Source of the DNA: Nitrospira sp.
GTDB taxonomy: Bacteria; Nitrospirota; Nitrospiria; Nitrospirales; Nitrospiraceae
Direction of reading: 5' to 3'
Assembly (NCBI GenBank): GCA_016873435.1
Contig: VGXF01000003.1
Location: 105,188 to 169,187, forward strand
DNA: 64,000 bases
Positions within the stretch are counted from its first letter, which is position 1. Every line of letters starts with the position of its first letter. The notes under the pieces were generated by a model. The model searched no databases and was not told where the DNA came from. It saw nothing but the letters and a program-made list of their open reading frames with translations. Below are positions 36,210-46,236 of this stretch, piece by piece. A program made the position numbers and the translations under genes.

Positions 36210-36941
36210 TCACCGCTCGCCCGCGGGTCCATGGATCAGCGCCGTCATCTCGCGCACGGCCTGGGCCAGTCCGACAAAGACCGCCCGCGCGACGATGCTG
36301 TGGCCAATGTTGTACTCCTCGATCTCGCCGATCGCGAGCAGCCGTTGCGTGTTGGTGTAGTTCAGTCCGTGCCCCGCGTTGACGCGCAAGTGAAGTGTTG
36401 CCGCCAGCTTCGCCGCTGCCGCGAGGGCCGTGAATTCCGTGCCGACGGCCTGCTCTGAGCGGGCGTTGGCGTAGCGGCCTGTGTGGAGTTCAATCATCTC
36501 CGCGCCGACGGCCTGCGCGGCCTTGATCTGCGCCGCATCCGGTTCGATGAACAGGCTGACGGGTATGCCGCCCTGCTGCAATGCGGCCACAACGCGCTTG
36601 AGCCGAGCCGTGTGGCCGGCCACGTCTAATCCCCCCTCAGTCGTCAGTTCCTGCCGTCGCTCAGGGACAAGCGTCACATAGTCCGGCTTGACGTCCAGCG
36701 CGATCTTCACCATTGCATCCTCGGCGGCCATTTCCAGATTCAGACGGGTTGTGGCCGTCTGGCGGAGCCGCGCGAGATCGTGGTCCTGAATGTGGCGGCG
36801 GTCTTCCCGCAGATGAACGACAAGCCCGTCCGCCCCGGCCAGTTCGACCAGCCCCGCCGCGGCAACCGGATCGGGCTCACTGCCACCGCGCGCCTGGCGA
36901 AGAGTGGCCACATGATCAATATTGATGCCCAGACGGGGCAT
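36210..36941 (-). CDS. pdxJ: Pyridoxine 5'-phosphate synthase
   Basis: 243 residues from ATG 36941 ([19 protein letters not shown]). Condenses 1-deoxyxylulose 5-phosphate with aminoacetone phosphate to pyridoxine phosphate. Conserved segments are [59 protein letters not shown] and NAGHGLNY. First gene of the minus-strand pdxJ-acpS-nnrD-tsaE group, divergent from alaC. Confidence 0.97.
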   Translation of the reverse strand: MPRLGINIDHVATLRQARGGSEPDPVAAAGLVELAGADGLVVHLREDRRHIQDHDLARLRQTATTRLNLEMAAEDAMVKIALDVKPDYVTLVPERRQELTTEGGLDVAGHTARLKRVVAALQQGGIPVSLFIEPDAAQIKAAQAVGAEMIELHTGRYANARSEQAVGTEFTALAAAAKLAATLHLRVNAGHGLNYTNTQRLLAIGEIEEYNIGHSIVARAVFVGLAQAVREMTALIHGPAGER

Positions 36942-37223
36942 GGAGCGGTGCTCCTTACGGACGATGGTGGACGGGACAGGAATTTTCCTGCGCAAACAAT
37001 CGGGTGCGCCATTATTGCAGAAACAATAAAAGGGAGGCAAGAAACTCCGCCCGGCCGGCAACGGCGCAAAGCGTCAAAACGCTCCCAACCCCCTAATAAA
37101 ATTGACTGAATTGACCTGCTGCATTAGAATATCAGCTTCCATTCAGGCTACCGCGCAGTCCCGGTTGCAGCCGGCCGGTGCGTCTTGAAATGGCCGACGA
37201 ATGAAGGGGATAGACAAACGGAC

Positions 37224-38414
37224 ATGATCGAAACGTTTTACAGAATCAAGCGGTTTCCGCCCTATGTGTTTGCGCAGGTGCAAGCGCTCAAGCTCGAGGC
37301 GCGCCAGCGCGGCGAGGACATCATCGATTTCGGCATGGGCAATCCGGACCAGCCGACGCCGCCGCACATCGTGGAGAAGCTAATCGAGGCGACGCGCAAT
37401 CCGAAGAACCATCGCTATTCCGCGTCGCGCGGCATCACAAAGCTCCGCCATGCGATCACGGGCTGGTACAAGCGACAGTACGACGTGGATCTGGACCCGG
37501 AAACCGAGGCGATCGTCACGATCGGCTCGAAGGAGGGGATCGCGCACTTGTCGCTGGCCATGCTGGGGCCGGGCGACGTCGTGCTTACGCCGACGCCGAC
37601 CTATCCGATCCACATCTACAGCGTGATCATCGCGGGCGGCGAGGTGCGCGGCGTGGAGCTACGCCAAGACAGCGACTTTTTCGAAGATCTGACGCGGGCC
37701 TACCGGCAGACGATGCCGCGGCCGCGTGTGCTGATCATCAATTTCCCCCACAATCCGACGACGGCGGTGGTGGATCTGGAGTTTTTTAAGAAGATCGTAG
37801 CCTTCGCGAAGGAGCACAACGTCATCGTCATTCACGATCTGGCGTATGCAGACCTCGTGTTTGATGGGTACCGCGCGCCGAGTTTGTTGCAGGTACCGGA
37901 GGCGAAGGACATCGGCGTGGAGTTTTACACGCTCTCCAAGAGCTACAACATGCCGGGCTGGCGGGTGGGCTTCTGCGTAGGCAATCGCGAGGTGATCGGG
38001 GCGCTGGCGAAAATCAAGAGCTATCTGGACTATGGCATTTTCCAGCCGGTCCAGATCGCGAGCATCATCGCGCTCAACGGACCGCAGGATTGTGTGAAGG
38101 AAACCGTGCACCGCTATCAGCGGCGGCGCGACGTGCTGGTGGACGGGCTGAACCGGGCCGGGTGGGCGGTGGACAAGCCGCGGGCGACGATGTTCGTCTG
38201 GGCGCGAATTCCGCCGCCGTTCCGCGGGATGGGCTCACTGGAATTTTCGAAGATGCTGCTCAAGGAAGCCAAGGTCGCCGTCTCACCGGGCATCGGCTTC
38301 GGCGAGGGGGGCGATGAATACGTGCGGTTTGGGCTGGTGGAGAACGAGCACCGCACCCGGCAGGCGGTGCGGGGGATCAAGAAGGCGTTGAAGCTTGAGG
38401 GGGCGGACGAGTAG
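37224..38414 (+). CDS. alaC: Alanine/aspartate-family aminotransferase (AlaC-like)
   Basis: 396 residues from ATG 37224. Class I PLP enzyme: [20 protein letters not shown], the cofactor Lys in [20 protein letters not shown], and R at [14 protein letters not shown]. Matches the AlaC/LL-DAP-like subgroup that also includes some succinyldiaminopimelate transaminases. It begins the aspartate-family block and lies 111 bases before hom, fitting an amino-acid biosynthesis role. Confidence 0.88.
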   Translation: MIETFYRIKRFPPYVFAQVQALKLEARQRGEDIIDFGMGNPDQPTPPHIVEKLIEATRNPKNHRYSASRGITKLRHAITGWYKRQYDVDLDPETEAIVTIGSKEGIAHLSLAMLGPGDVVLTPTPTYPIHIYSVIIAGGEVRGVELRQDSDFFEDLTRAYRQTMPRPRVLIINFPHNPTTAVVDLEFFKKIVAFAKEHNVIVIHDLAYADLVFDGYRAPSLLQVPEAKDIGVEFYTLSKSYNMPGWRVGFCVGNREVIGALAKIKSYLDYGIFQPVQIASIIALNGPQDCVKETVHRYQRRRDVLVDGLNRAGWAVDKPRATMFVWARIPPPFRGMGSLEFSKMLLKEAKVAVSPGIGFGEGGDEYVRFGLVENEHRTRQAVRGIKKALKLEGADE

Positions 38415-38525
38415 AGCGGGCTCTGCCACGGAGCGCGGAGGGCGCAGTTCTCCGTTCGCAGGGGCCAGATCGGATGACTGACAGCGGATGACGGGGTGCT
38501 TTTTAAGCGCAGGAGTGGGGCAGTT

Positions 38526-39839
38526 GTGAAACAAAAGATCGGTGTCGGGCTGATCGGATGGGGAACGGTCGGCACCGGCGTGGCGAAAATTCTGCTGGGC
38601 CGCCGCGCGCTGATCACGCGCCGCGTCGGCGTGCCCATCGAGCTCGTCCGCGTGGCGGATCTCGACACCACCCGCGACCGGGGCATCGCACTTCCGCCAG
38701 GTGTGCTGATCAACGATGCGAAGGCGCTGATCGACGATCCGGCGGTGGACATCGTCATCGAGCTGATCGGCGGGTACGACGCGGCCAAGAAATTCATTCT
38801 GGAGGCGCTGGCCCAGGGCAAACCGGTCGTCACGGCCAACAAGGCGCTGCTGGCCGTACATGGTGAGGAAATTTTCGAGGCGGTGGTCCGCCACAAGACC
38901 GAGCTGGGCTTCGAGGCCAGCGTGGGCGGCGGCATCCCCGTGATCCGTGCGCTCATGGAGGGGCTCGCGGCCAATTCGATCCTGTCGCTCTTCGGGATCA
39001 TCAACGGGACCTCAAACTATATCCTGAGCCGCATGACCTGCGAGGGGCAGAGTTTCCAAGTCGTGCTGGCCGAGGCGCAGGCGGCGGGCTACGCCGAGGC
39101 GGATCCAGCCTTCGATGTGGCCGGCATCGATTCGGCGCACAAGCTCGCCATCATGGTGAGCCTCGCCTACGGGACGCCGGTCAACGCGAAGGACATCTAC
39201 ACCGAGGGCATCACCCGCATCACGCCGGTGGACATCGCCTACGCGGAGGAGTTCGGCTACACGATAAAACTGCTGGGCATCGCCAAGGCGCTTGACGGCG
39301 AGATCGAAGCGCGTGTGCACCCGACGATGGTGCCGTCCGCCTCGCCGATCGCGCAGGTCGAGGGCGTCTACAACGCGATCCAGCTTGTGGGGGACGCCGT
39401 GGGCGATATCGTGCTCTATGGGCAGGGGGCCGGCTCCATGCCGACCGGCAGCGCCGTGGTCAGCGACGTGATCGCGCTCGCCCGCAATCTGCTGCGCGGG
39501 GCATCCGGCCGCGTGCCGCCGGCTTCGTTCCAGCAGGACCAGCGCCGGCCGCTGCGTATCCGTCCGATGGAGGAGATCATCGCACGGTACTACCTGCGTT
39601 TCATGGTGCTGGACCGGCCGGGCGTGCTCTCGCAGATTGCCGGTGTGCTGGGCCGTCACCACATCAGCATCGCGTCGGTGATCCAGCAGGGCCGCAAGGA
39701 AGGACAGACGGTGCCGGTCGTCATCATGACGCATGCCGCCCGCGAGCGCGACGCGCAGGCGTCGCTCCGTGAGATCGACCAGATGGCGTTCATCTCTGAG
39801 CCCACGACTTTAATCCGTGTTGAGGGCCACGACGAGTAA
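38526..39839 (+). CDS. hom: Homoserine dehydrogenase
   Basis: 437 residues from GTG 38526 (VKQKIGVGLIGWGTVGTGVAKIL, with AGGAG upstream; a GTG 30 bases earlier at 38496 is an alternative). NAD-binding GWGTVGTGV, substrate motif ANKALLA, catalytic region GTSNYILSRM and EADPAFDVAGIDSAHKLAIM. A C-terminal ACT domain (about residue 350 on) gives feedback control by threonine. Reduces aspartate semialdehyde to homoserine. Confidence 0.96.
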   Translation: MKQKIGVGLIGWGTVGTGVAKILLGRRALITRRVGVPIELVRVADLDTTRDRGIALPPGVLINDAKALIDDPAVDIVIELIGGYDAAKKFILEALAQGKPVVTANKALLAVHGEEIFEAVVRHKTELGFEASVGGGIPVIRALMEGLAANSILSLFGIINGTSNYILSRMTCEGQSFQVVLAEAQAAGYAEADPAFDVAGIDSAHKLAIMVSLAYGTPVNAKDIYTEGITRITPVDIAYAEEFGYTIKLLGIAKALDGEIEARVHPTMVPSASPIAQVEGVYNAIQLVGDAVGDIVLYGQGAGSMPTGSAVVSDVIALARNLLRGASGRVPPASFQQDQRRPLRIRPMEEIIARYYLRFMVLDRPGVLSQIAGVLGRHHISIASVIQQGRKEGQTVPVVIMTHAARERDAQASLREIDQMAFISEPTTLIRVEGHDE

Positions 39840-39896
39840 TCGAGCCCCCATGCGTTGCGGGTCCTTCCATTGCACGATGAGCAGCAGGTGGCCGTC

Positions 39897-40955
39897 ATGA
39901 TGCGCTGGCGTGGCATCATCGAGGAGTATCGCAAGTTTCTCCCGGTGACGGAGCAGACGCCGGTCATCTCGCTGGGCGAAGGCCATACGCCGCTGGTCCC
40001 CACGCCGCGGCTGGCGGCGAAGATTGCACCGGGCGTCGAGCTCTACGTGAAGCTCGAGGGCGCCAACCCGACCGGCTCCTTCAAAGACCGCGGGATGACA
40101 CTGGCGATCTCGAAGGCTTGCGAGGCCGGCGCGCGCGCGGTCATCTGCGCGTCCACCGGCAACACGTCCGCGGCCGCAGCCGCTTACGGCGCCCGCGCCG
40201 GGGTGGCGGTCTACGTGCTGATTCCGGCAGGAAAGATCGCGCTAGGGAAACTGTCGCAGGCGATGATGCACCATGCGACGGTCATCCAGATCGAGGGGAA
40301 TTTCGACCAGGCACTGGCGATCGTGAAGGAGCTGGCGGCGACGCACAAAATCGAGCTGGTCAATTCGCTCAATCCGTTCCGGATCGAGGGCCAGAAGACG
40401 GCGGCCTTCGAGGTTTGCGACCAATTGGGTGCCGCGCCCGCGTTCCACGTGCTGCCGGTCGGCAACGCCGGCAACATCACGGCCTACTGGCGTGGCTACA
40501 AGGAATATCACGCGGCCGGCCAGATCAGCCAATTGCCGCGCATGATGGGGTTCCAGGCGGCGGGCGCTGCGCCGATCGTGCTGGGCAAGGTCGTGGAGGA
40601 TCCGCAGACCGTGGCCACGGCGATTCGCATCGGCAATCCGGCAAGCTGGCAGTTGGCCTTGCAGGCGGTCACGGAGACGTCCGGCAGGATCGACATGGTG
40701 ACGGACGAGGAAATTTTGTACGCGTACAGTCTCGTCGCGGCGGCGGAAGGGGTGTACTGCGAGCCGGCGTCAGCGGCGTCGATTGCGGGCGTGGTTAGAT
40801 TGCAGAAACAAGGTGTTTTCAAGAAAGGCGACACGGTCGTCTGCACGCTGACCGGGCATGGTTTAAAGGACGCGGATACGGCCATCGGCGTGAGCAAGCA
40901 ACCGGTGACGGTCAAGGCAGACCGGGAAGCGGTGGCGAAACTGTTGAGTCTCTGA
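39897..40955 (+). CDS. thrC: Threonine synthase
   Basis: 352 residues from ATG 39897; the earlier in-frame ATG at 39855 lacks homology. Cofactor loop NPTGSFKDRGMTLAISKA (PLP Lys), STGNTSAAAAAYGARAGV and LPVGNAGNITAYWRGYKEY are the short-form ThrC signatures. Converts O-phosphohomoserine to threonine, so an enzyme that phosphorylates homoserine is required; no thrB is present in the window (see the next gene). 57 bases after hom. Confidence 0.96.
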   Translation: MMRWRGIIEEYRKFLPVTEQTPVISLGEGHTPLVPTPRLAAKIAPGVELYVKLEGANPTGSFKDRGMTLAISKACEAGARAVICASTGNTSAAAAAYGARAGVAVYVLIPAGKIALGKLSQAMMHHATVIQIEGNFDQALAIVKELAATHKIELVNSLNPFRIEGQKTAAFEVCDQLGAAPAFHVLPVGNAGNITAYWRGYKEYHAAGQISQLPRMMGFQAAGAAPIVLGKVVEDPQTVATAIRIGNPASWQLALQAVTETSGRIDMVTDEEILYAYSLVAAAEGVYCEPASAASIAGVVRLQKQGVFKKGDTVVCTLTGHGLKDADTAIGVSKQPVTVKADREAVAKLLSL

Positions 40956-40977
40956 GGAGGGAGACAGCGGCGGACCC

Positions 40978-42207
40978 ATGAAGTACGTTGTGTTGCACGG
41001 AGACGGCCTGATCAGCGGGCCGCGCCAAGAACTGGGCGGAAAGACGGTGCTGCAGGCCGCGTCCACGCCAAACATGGACGCGCTCGCGCAGCAGGGTGAA
41101 CTGGGCGTCGCCGGCATGCCGGCTGACGGGCAGGCCGTCACCAGCGGCATGGTGCAACTCGCCGTGCTGGGCTACGACCCGCAGAAATGGTATCCGGGCG
41201 CGGGCCCGCTCGAAGCGACCAGCCTCGGCGTCACCCTTGGCGAGCACGACGTGGCGTTTCGCTGCAGCATGGTCACGCTGCGCAGCAACGCCGGGGGCAA
41301 GGCCCCCTACGACGAGCTCAAGAAGCTGGCGCCGCCAGTGACGGTGGAGGGCGAGACGGACCAGCTCAGCGTCGAGGACGCGCGCGAGCTGCTCGAGGCG
41401 GTCAACGAACAGCTTGGCTCCGAGACGATTCAATTTTATCCCGGCACCGGTTCGCGGCACGTGATGGTGTGGGTCAATGGCAAGGTAAAGGCGGCCTGTC
41501 TCGATCCGCGCGAGGCGATCGGCAAGCCGGTGGGCGACTGTCTGCCGAGCGGGGCGGGCGCGGACATTCTGCGCAAGCTGATGGATGCCTCGCTCGTCAT
41601 TCTGCGCGACCATCCGGTGAACGACGAGCGCCGGAAAGACGGGCTCAAGCCGGTCCACTGTCTCTGGCTGTGGGGGCAGGGCCGCGCGTCGCGCTGGCCG
41701 AAGTTTTCCGACCAGCACCGCGTCACGGGCGTGATCGTGGCGACCAACGATGTCCGGCGTGGCATCGGTATGTGTGCGGGATTGGAGGCAGTGGACCCGG
41801 CAAAGATCGTCGCGGCCGACGGATCGGATTTTTTGAGTCGCGGACAGGCGGCGGTGCGGGAATTGACCAGGAAGGCCTTGGTCTACGTGCATGCCGAACT
41901 GCCACCGGCGGTCGTGACCGGTGGGGACGGCCCCGCGGCCGTGAAAATCGTGGAGGAATTCGACAGGCGTGTGGTGGGCACGGTGCTCGACGGGCTGGCG
42001 AAAGCCGGGCCCTATCGCGTGTTGCTGGTGTGTGACCGCGGGCGTATGCGGAGCGACGGGCTGCCGCCGGCGATCTATGCCCTCTGCGGCGGGCCGTTGC
42101 AGAAGGCCAAGGCGGGCCGGCGGTTCAACGAGGTGGAGGGAGCGGCGGTCACGGACGGGGCACGGGACGCGACCCGGCTGATGAACCGGCTCCTGTCCCA
42201 AGGGTAG
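40978..42207 (+). CDS. ApgM-family phosphomutase, proposed homoserine kinase
   Basis: 409 residues of the archaeal-type cofactor-independent phosphoglycerate mutase family (alkaline-phosphatase superfamily). It starts MKYVVLHGDGLISGPRQELGGKTVLQAASTPNMDALAQQG, so the metal-Asp is in HGDGL. The usual nucleophile Ser is in AVTSGMVQLAVLGYDPQ (P/S-x-S region). It lies directly between thrC and lysC (22 bases after thrC). A clade of this family found in such a position has been proposed to be homoserine kinase. That activity is an inference from synteny; phosphoglycerate mutase is the alternative. Confidence 0.8.
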   Translation: MKYVVLHGDGLISGPRQELGGKTVLQAASTPNMDALAQQGELGVAGMPADGQAVTSGMVQLAVLGYDPQKWYPGAGPLEATSLGVTLGEHDVAFRCSMVTLRSNAGGKAPYDELKKLAPPVTVEGETDQLSVEDARELLEAVNEQLGSETIQFYPGTGSRHVMVWVNGKVKAACLDPREAIGKPVGDCLPSGAGADILRKLMDASLVILRDHPVNDERRKDGLKPVHCLWLWGQGRASRWPKFSDQHRVTGVIVATNDVRRGIGMCAGLEAVDPAKIVAADGSDFLSRGQAAVRELTRKALVYVHAELPPAVVTGGDGPAAVKIVEEFDRRVVGTVLDGLAKAGPYRVLLVCDRGRMRSDGLPPAIYALCGGPLQKAKAGRRFNEVEGAAVTDGARDATRLMNRLLSQG

Positions 42208-42261
42208 CCCCGAATACACATGAACGCTTCTACTGCAACCGCTGATCCGCCGCTGCGCCAA

Positions 42262-42390
42262 GCGGAGTCGCAAGGGGCACTCCGCCCAGTGGGCGGGCGC
42301 GGCCCTCGCGCCCGCGACGGACGGCAACGAGTACGCCTCGGTCTCGCGGGCCTCCGTGCGCCCGTCTCGCCAGGCGTCTTCGCGGTGTCG
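42262..42390. repeat. GC-rich intergenic repeat, copy 3 (apgM-lysC gap)
   Basis: A 7-base perfect hairpin GCGGAGT/ACTCCGC (42262-42268, 42279-42285) and a second, CCGCCC/GGGCGG (42282-42296), precede about 100 bases homologous to the repeat at 27020-27125, aligned without gaps over the first 55 bases and sharing GAGTACGCCTCGG exactly. The 218-base gap otherwise shows no promoter or riboswitch that I can recognise. Confidence 0.75.
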
Positions 42391-42425
42391 TCTCCCCGCC
42401 GCCCTGCGTCCTGTGGACTGACGTC

Positions 42426-43655
42426 ATGGCGCTGCTAGTACATAAATACGGCGGCACATCCGTTGGCAACATTGAGCGCATTCAGCGCGTTGCCGACAAG
42501 GTGGCCAAGGCGAAGGCGGACGGGCACCGCCTCGTCGTCGTGCTGTCAGCCATGAGCGGCGAGACGGACCGCCTGCTCAAGCTGGCGCACGAGATGACGT
42601 CGGTGCCGGACGAGCGCGAGCTCGACATGCTGCTCTCTACCGGTGAGCGGGTCACAATCGCGCTTCTGGCGATGGCCCTCCGGGGCCGCGGGGTCGACGC
42701 GCAGTCGTTCACCGGGCGGCAGGTCGGGATCATCACCGACAGCGCGCACACAAAGGCGCGGATCGCGCGGGTGGCGGCGGACCGCATCAAGGAGGCGCTC
42801 AACAAGGGCATTATCCCGGTGGTGGCCGGCTTTCAGGGGATCAACGAGCACTCCGACGTCACGACGCTCGGGCGTGGCGGGTCGGACCTGACGGCGGTGG
42901 CGCTGGCGGCTGCGCTCAAGGCGGACCGCTGCATCATTTATACAGACGTAGACGGCGTCTACACGGCCGATCCGAACATAGTGCCGACCGCGCGGCGCCT
43001 GGACAAAATCTCCTATGAAGAGATGCTCGAATTGGCGAGCCTGGGCGCGAAAGTGCTGCAGAGCCGCTCGGTGGAATTTGCGGCTAAATTCAACGTACCG
43101 GTGGAAGTGCAATCCAGCTTCACGGAAGGGAAGGGGACGCTCGTGGCGAAAGAAGACGCGGACATGGAACGGGTGTCGGTCTCCGGCGTGACCGGCGACC
43201 GCAATCAGGCCAAGGTGACGATCGTGGGCGTGCCGGACTCGCCGGGGATCGCGGCGCGAATCTTCGGGCCGATCGCGGCGGCCAACATCATCGTGGACAT
43301 GATTATTCAGAACGTGGGGCAGGGCTCGTTGACCGACATGTCCTTCACGATCCCGCGCGCGGACCTGCCGAAGGCCACGCCGCTGGTGCAACGCATCGCA
43401 AAGGACATCGAGGCCAAATCGGTGGCGGTCAACGAGTCCATCGCCAAGGTGTCGCTCGTCGGCGTAGGCATGCGGACCCATTCAGGCGTGGCGGCAAAGA
43501 TGTTTGAAGTGCTCTCGAAGGAGGGCATCAACATCATGATGATCAGCACGTCGGAGATCAAAATCTCCTGCGTCATCGACGAGAAGCAGGTGCAGCCGGC
43601 GCTGAAGGCGCTGCACAAAGCGTTCGGATTGGACGGGCCGACTCAGAAGAAGTAA
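42426..43655 (+). CDS. lysC: Aspartokinase
   Basis: 409 residues, class of monofunctional LysC with one kinase domain and two C-terminal ACT domains. Motifs are [27 protein letters not shown]-type loop [15 protein letters not shown], and [16 protein letters not shown]. Phosphorylates aspartate, the entry to lysine, threonine and methionine. 218 bases of repeat separate it from the ApgM-like gene, so it may have its own start. Confidence 0.97.
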   Translation: MALLVHKYGGTSVGNIERIQRVADKVAKAKADGHRLVVVLSAMSGETDRLLKLAHEMTSVPDERELDMLLSTGERVTIALLAMALRGRGVDAQSFTGRQVGIITDSAHTKARIARVAADRIKEALNKGIIPVVAGFQGINEHSDVTTLGRGGSDLTAVALAAALKADRCIIYTDVDGVYTADPNIVPTARRLDKISYEEMLELASLGAKVLQSRSVEFAAKFNVPVEVQSSFTEGKGTLVAKEDADMERVSVSGVTGDRNQAKVTIVGVPDSPGIAARIFGPIAAANIIVDMIIQNVGQGSLTDMSFTIPRADLPKATPLVQRIAKDIEAKSVAVNESIAKVSLVGVGMRTHSGVAAKMFEVLSKEGINIMMISTSEIKISCVIDEKQVQPALKALHKAFGLDGPTQKK

Positions 43656-43681
43656 GACAGCGGGCGGCGGGGGGGCAAGCC

Positions 43682-45343
43682 GTGAAAAGTAGAACACAGG
43701 CGGCGAAGCGGAGGCGGGCGGGCTCGGGGCACACGGACCTGACCAAGGTCGTCTCCCGCATCAGGGGCCCCGTGCCGTCGCTGGAAATCTACGATACAAC
43801 GCTGCGCGACGGCGCGCAGGCCGAGGACGTCAGTTTTTCGGTCGAGGACAAGGTGCGCGTCGCGCAGAAACTCGATGAGCTGGGCGTCCAATATATCGAG
43901 GGCGGCTGGCCAGGGGCCAATCCGCGCGATATCGAATTTTTCCACATGATCAAGACCGTGCCGATGCAGGCGGCCACGGTCGTGGCCTTCGGCTCCACGC
44001 GCAAGGCCAGCAACCCGGCCGCGAAGGACGCCAACCTCCGGGCGCTGCTGGAGGCAGGGACCGGCACGATCACGCTCTTCGGCAAGAGCTGGGATCTCCA
44101 CGTGACAGACGCGCTGGGCATCTCGCTGGCCAAGAATCTGGAGATCATCGAGGATTCGCTGGCCTACTTGAAGGACAAGGGCCGACGCGTGTTCTACGAC
44201 GCGGAGCACTTTTTCGACGGCTACAAGGCCGATCCGGACTACGCGCTGAAGACGCTGCAACGCGCGGTCAAGGCCGGCGCCGAGCGGGTGATTCTCTGCG
44301 ACACGAACGGCGGGACGATGCCATGGGAGATCCGGCACATCTGCAAGGCGGTCACGCGCGAGTTGTCCGTGCCGCTCGGCATCCACGCGCACAATGACAC
44401 CGAGATGGCGGTCGCCAACTCGCTCGTTGCGCTCGACGCAGGGGCCGTGCAGGTACAGGGGACGATCAACGGCATCGGTGAACGGTGCGGCAATGCCAAT
44501 CTCTGCTCGATCCTGCCGAATCTTGAACTCAAGATGAAACGGCGGGCCTTACAAGACGACCGGCTCACACATCTGCGCGAGGTGTCCAACTTCGTGACGG
44601 AAATCGCCAACCTGATGCCCAACAAGCACCAACCCTACGTCGGCGAGTCCGCTTTCGCGCACAAGGGCGGTGTGCACATCCACGCCGTGCAGAAGAACCC
44701 GGCGACCTACGAGCATGTCATTCCCGGAAAGGTCGGCAACCGGCAGCGCATGCTCATTTCCGATCACAGCGGCCGCAGCGGGCTGATGGAAAAAGTCGAG
44801 ACCTACGGCATCACCCTGTCCAAGGACAATCCGAAGCTTCAGGAACTACTCGGGCGGCTCAAGGCGCTCGAGAACGAGGGCTATCAGTTCGAGGGGGCAG
44901 AAGGCTCACTAGAGTTGCTCATGCGCAAGGCGGTGGGCCGCTACACGCCGTCGTTCCAGTTGCTGGGGTTCCGTATCGTGGTGGAGAAACGCGACCCGGA
45001 CTCGGCGCCGGTCTCGGAGGCCACGGTGACGGTCAAGGTCGGCGACGCGGTGCAGCATACGTCTGCCCAGGGGGCCGGCGGGCCGGTCAATGCGCTGGAC
45101 CATGCGCTTCGGAAGGCACTGGAGAAATTTTATCCCCAGCTCAAGGAAGTCAAACTGCTCGATTACAAAGTCCGTGTGCTGGCGGCTAGCCAGGGAACGG
45201 CGGCCAAGGTGCGCGTGCTGATCGAGTCGGGCGACCACAAGGAGAAATGGGGCACCGTCGGGGTGTCGGAAAACATCATGGAAGCTAGCTGGCAGGCCCT
45301 GGCCGATAGCATCGAGTACAAGCTCATCCCAAAGGACCGGTAG
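43682..45343 (+). CDS. cimA: (R)-citramalate synthase
   Basis: 553 residues, in the CimA group of the isopropylmalate-synthase family. Begins its catalytic barrel at LEIYDTTLRDGAQAEDVSFSVEDK, with HNDTEMAVANSLVALDAG for metal binding. A C-terminal regulatory domain follows from about residue 430. Condenses acetyl-CoA with pyruvate for isoleucine via the citramalate route, which bypasses threonine deaminase. 26 bases after lysC. Confidence 0.93.
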   Translation: MKSRTQAAKRRRAGSGHTDLTKVVSRIRGPVPSLEIYDTTLRDGAQAEDVSFSVEDKVRVAQKLDELGVQYIEGGWPGANPRDIEFFHMIKTVPMQAATVVAFGSTRKASNPAAKDANLRALLEAGTGTITLFGKSWDLHVTDALGISLAKNLEIIEDSLAYLKDKGRRVFYDAEHFFDGYKADPDYALKTLQRAVKAGAERVILCDTNGGTMPWEIRHICKAVTRELSVPLGIHAHNDTEMAVANSLVALDAGAVQVQGTINGIGERCGNANLCSILPNLELKMKRRALQDDRLTHLREVSNFVTEIANLMPNKHQPYVGESAFAHKGGVHIHAVQKNPATYEHVIPGKVGNRQRMLISDHSGRSGLMEKVETYGITLSKDNPKLQELLGRLKALENEGYQFEGAEGSLELLMRKAVGRYTPSFQLLGFRIVVEKRDPDSAPVSEATVTVKVGDAVQHTSAQGAGGPVNALDHALRKALEKFYPQLKEVKLLDYKVRVLAASQGTAAKVRVLIESGDHKEKWGTVGVSENIMEASWQALADSIEYKLIPKDR

Positions 45344-45364
45344 AATTTGACCTCGGAAATTTCC

Positions 45365-45393
45365 TTGACACGATCCCTAACCTCACGTAATTT
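45365..45393 (+). promoter_or_regulatory. Promoter of ihfA
   Basis: TTGACA (45365-45370), 17-base spacer, TAATTT (45388-45393). A TCACG-N8-CGTGA inverted repeat (45383-45400) covers the -10, a possible operator. AATTTGACC occurs directly repeated at 45344-45352 and 45402-45410. Confidence 0.45.
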
Positions 45394-45476
45394 ATCGTGA
45401 AAATTTGACCCGAGGCCCGCGCACGATGAAGGCCGTGCGTGTGCGGTGGCTCCCGAGATGACCCCGGAGGAACGGC

Positions 45477-45752
45477 ATGAGAAAAGCCGACATCGCGAAC
45501 GAAATCTATGAAAAGGTTGGGGTTTCAAAAAAGGAAGCCGCCGATATCGTCGAATTCATTCTCAATTTAATGAAGGGCGTGCTCCAAAAGGGCGAATCGA
45601 TCAAAATCGCCGGGTTCGGGAACTTTGTGGTGCGCAGCAAGGGGCCCAGAAAGGGGCGCAATCCCCGGACGGGCCAGGAAATCGGCATTACGCCCCGCCG
45701 TGTTGTGACATTCCGTCCCAGTCAGGTCTTTAAGAAGTACGTCAACTCCTAA
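45477..45752 (+). CDS. ihfA: Integration host factor / HU-type DNA-bending protein, alpha-like
   Basis: 91 residues. Conserved fold: MRKADIANEIYEKVGVSKKEAADIVEFIL, the beta-arm GPRKGRNPRTGQEIGITPRRVVTFRPSQVFKK (split here from the protein core), and Pro in the arm tip. Length and arm sequence favour IHF alpha over HU. GGAGG (45467-45471) precedes the ATG. Grouped with the MerR-type gene, 24 bases downstream, as commonly seen. Confidence 0.92.
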   Translation: MRKADIANEIYEKVGVSKKEAADIVEFILNLMKGVLQKGESIKIAGFGNFVVRSKGPRKGRNPRTGQEIGITPRRVVTFRPSQVFKKYVNS

Positions 45753-45776
45753 GCCCGCGACATGTGAGGGCTGGTG

Positions 45777-46124
45777 ATGGCGACTGAGCCCAAGTTGGGC
45801 ACAAAAATCTTCTATAAGATCGGGGAAGTCAGCGAGATTGCGCAGCTGCCACCGTATGTCCTGCGGTTCTGGGAATCCCAGTTCGAGTTTCTCAAGCCGC
45901 AGAAAAGCCGGGGCCTCCAGCGGCGCTATCTCCAGCGGGACGTCGAGACCGTGCTGGAGATCAAACGGATGCTGTACGAGGAAGGCTACACGATCGCGGG
46001 GCTGCAGCGATTTTGGTCGCGGCGAGGGCGCCATCGCAAACGGAAGATCGGCGCGCGGGATCTCGCGAAGCGGCTGCGGGGGGAACTCCGCGCCATTCTC
46101 AAATTACTTGAGTCGTATGAATAA
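45777..46124 (+). CDS. MerR-family regulator of unknown target
   Basis: 115 residues from ATG 45777. The winged HTH begins YKIGEVSEIAQLPPYVLRFWESQFEFLKPQKS, with the recognition RRYLQRDVETVLEIKRMLYEEGYTIAGLQRF typical of the MerR cassette found next to ihfA. It lacks the C-terminal metal-binding Cys of metal sensors. A terminator (46180-46213) follows. Confidence 0.9.
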   Translation: MATEPKLGTKIFYKIGEVSEIAQLPPYVLRFWESQFEFLKPQKSRGLQRRYLQRDVETVLEIKRMLYEEGYTIAGLQRFWSRRGRHRKRKIGARDLAKRLRGELRAILKLLESYE

Positions 46125-46179
46125 AGGGGTATTGAAATCCCGCGTGCACCTGATGAACGTCTGAGAGGATGATCCCCAC

Positions 46180-46213
46180 AGCCGTTCAGCGAGTTCGCAG
46201 CGAGCGGCTTTTT
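46180..46213 (+). terminator. Terminator after the MerR-type gene
   Basis: AGCCGTTC (46180-46187) pairs with GAGCGGCT (46202-46209) with one G-T wobble, followed by TTTTT. Confidence 0.5.
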
Positions 46214-46236
46214 GAACCTCCTATCCGTGGTCGAGT

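Noticed and set aside
37080..37223. Divergent pdxJ-alaC promoter
   Set aside because: AT-rich patches exist, but no -35/-10 pair with acceptable spacing could be defended.
40912..42327. A 471-codon minus-strand frame opposite the ApgM-like gene
   Set aside because: No recognisable motif; high Arg/His content reflects complement of GC-rich coding sequence.
42208..42425. Lysine riboswitch or T-box upstream of lysC
   Set aside because: No lysine-riboswitch or T-box sequence elements could be recognised; the gap matches the repeat family instead.
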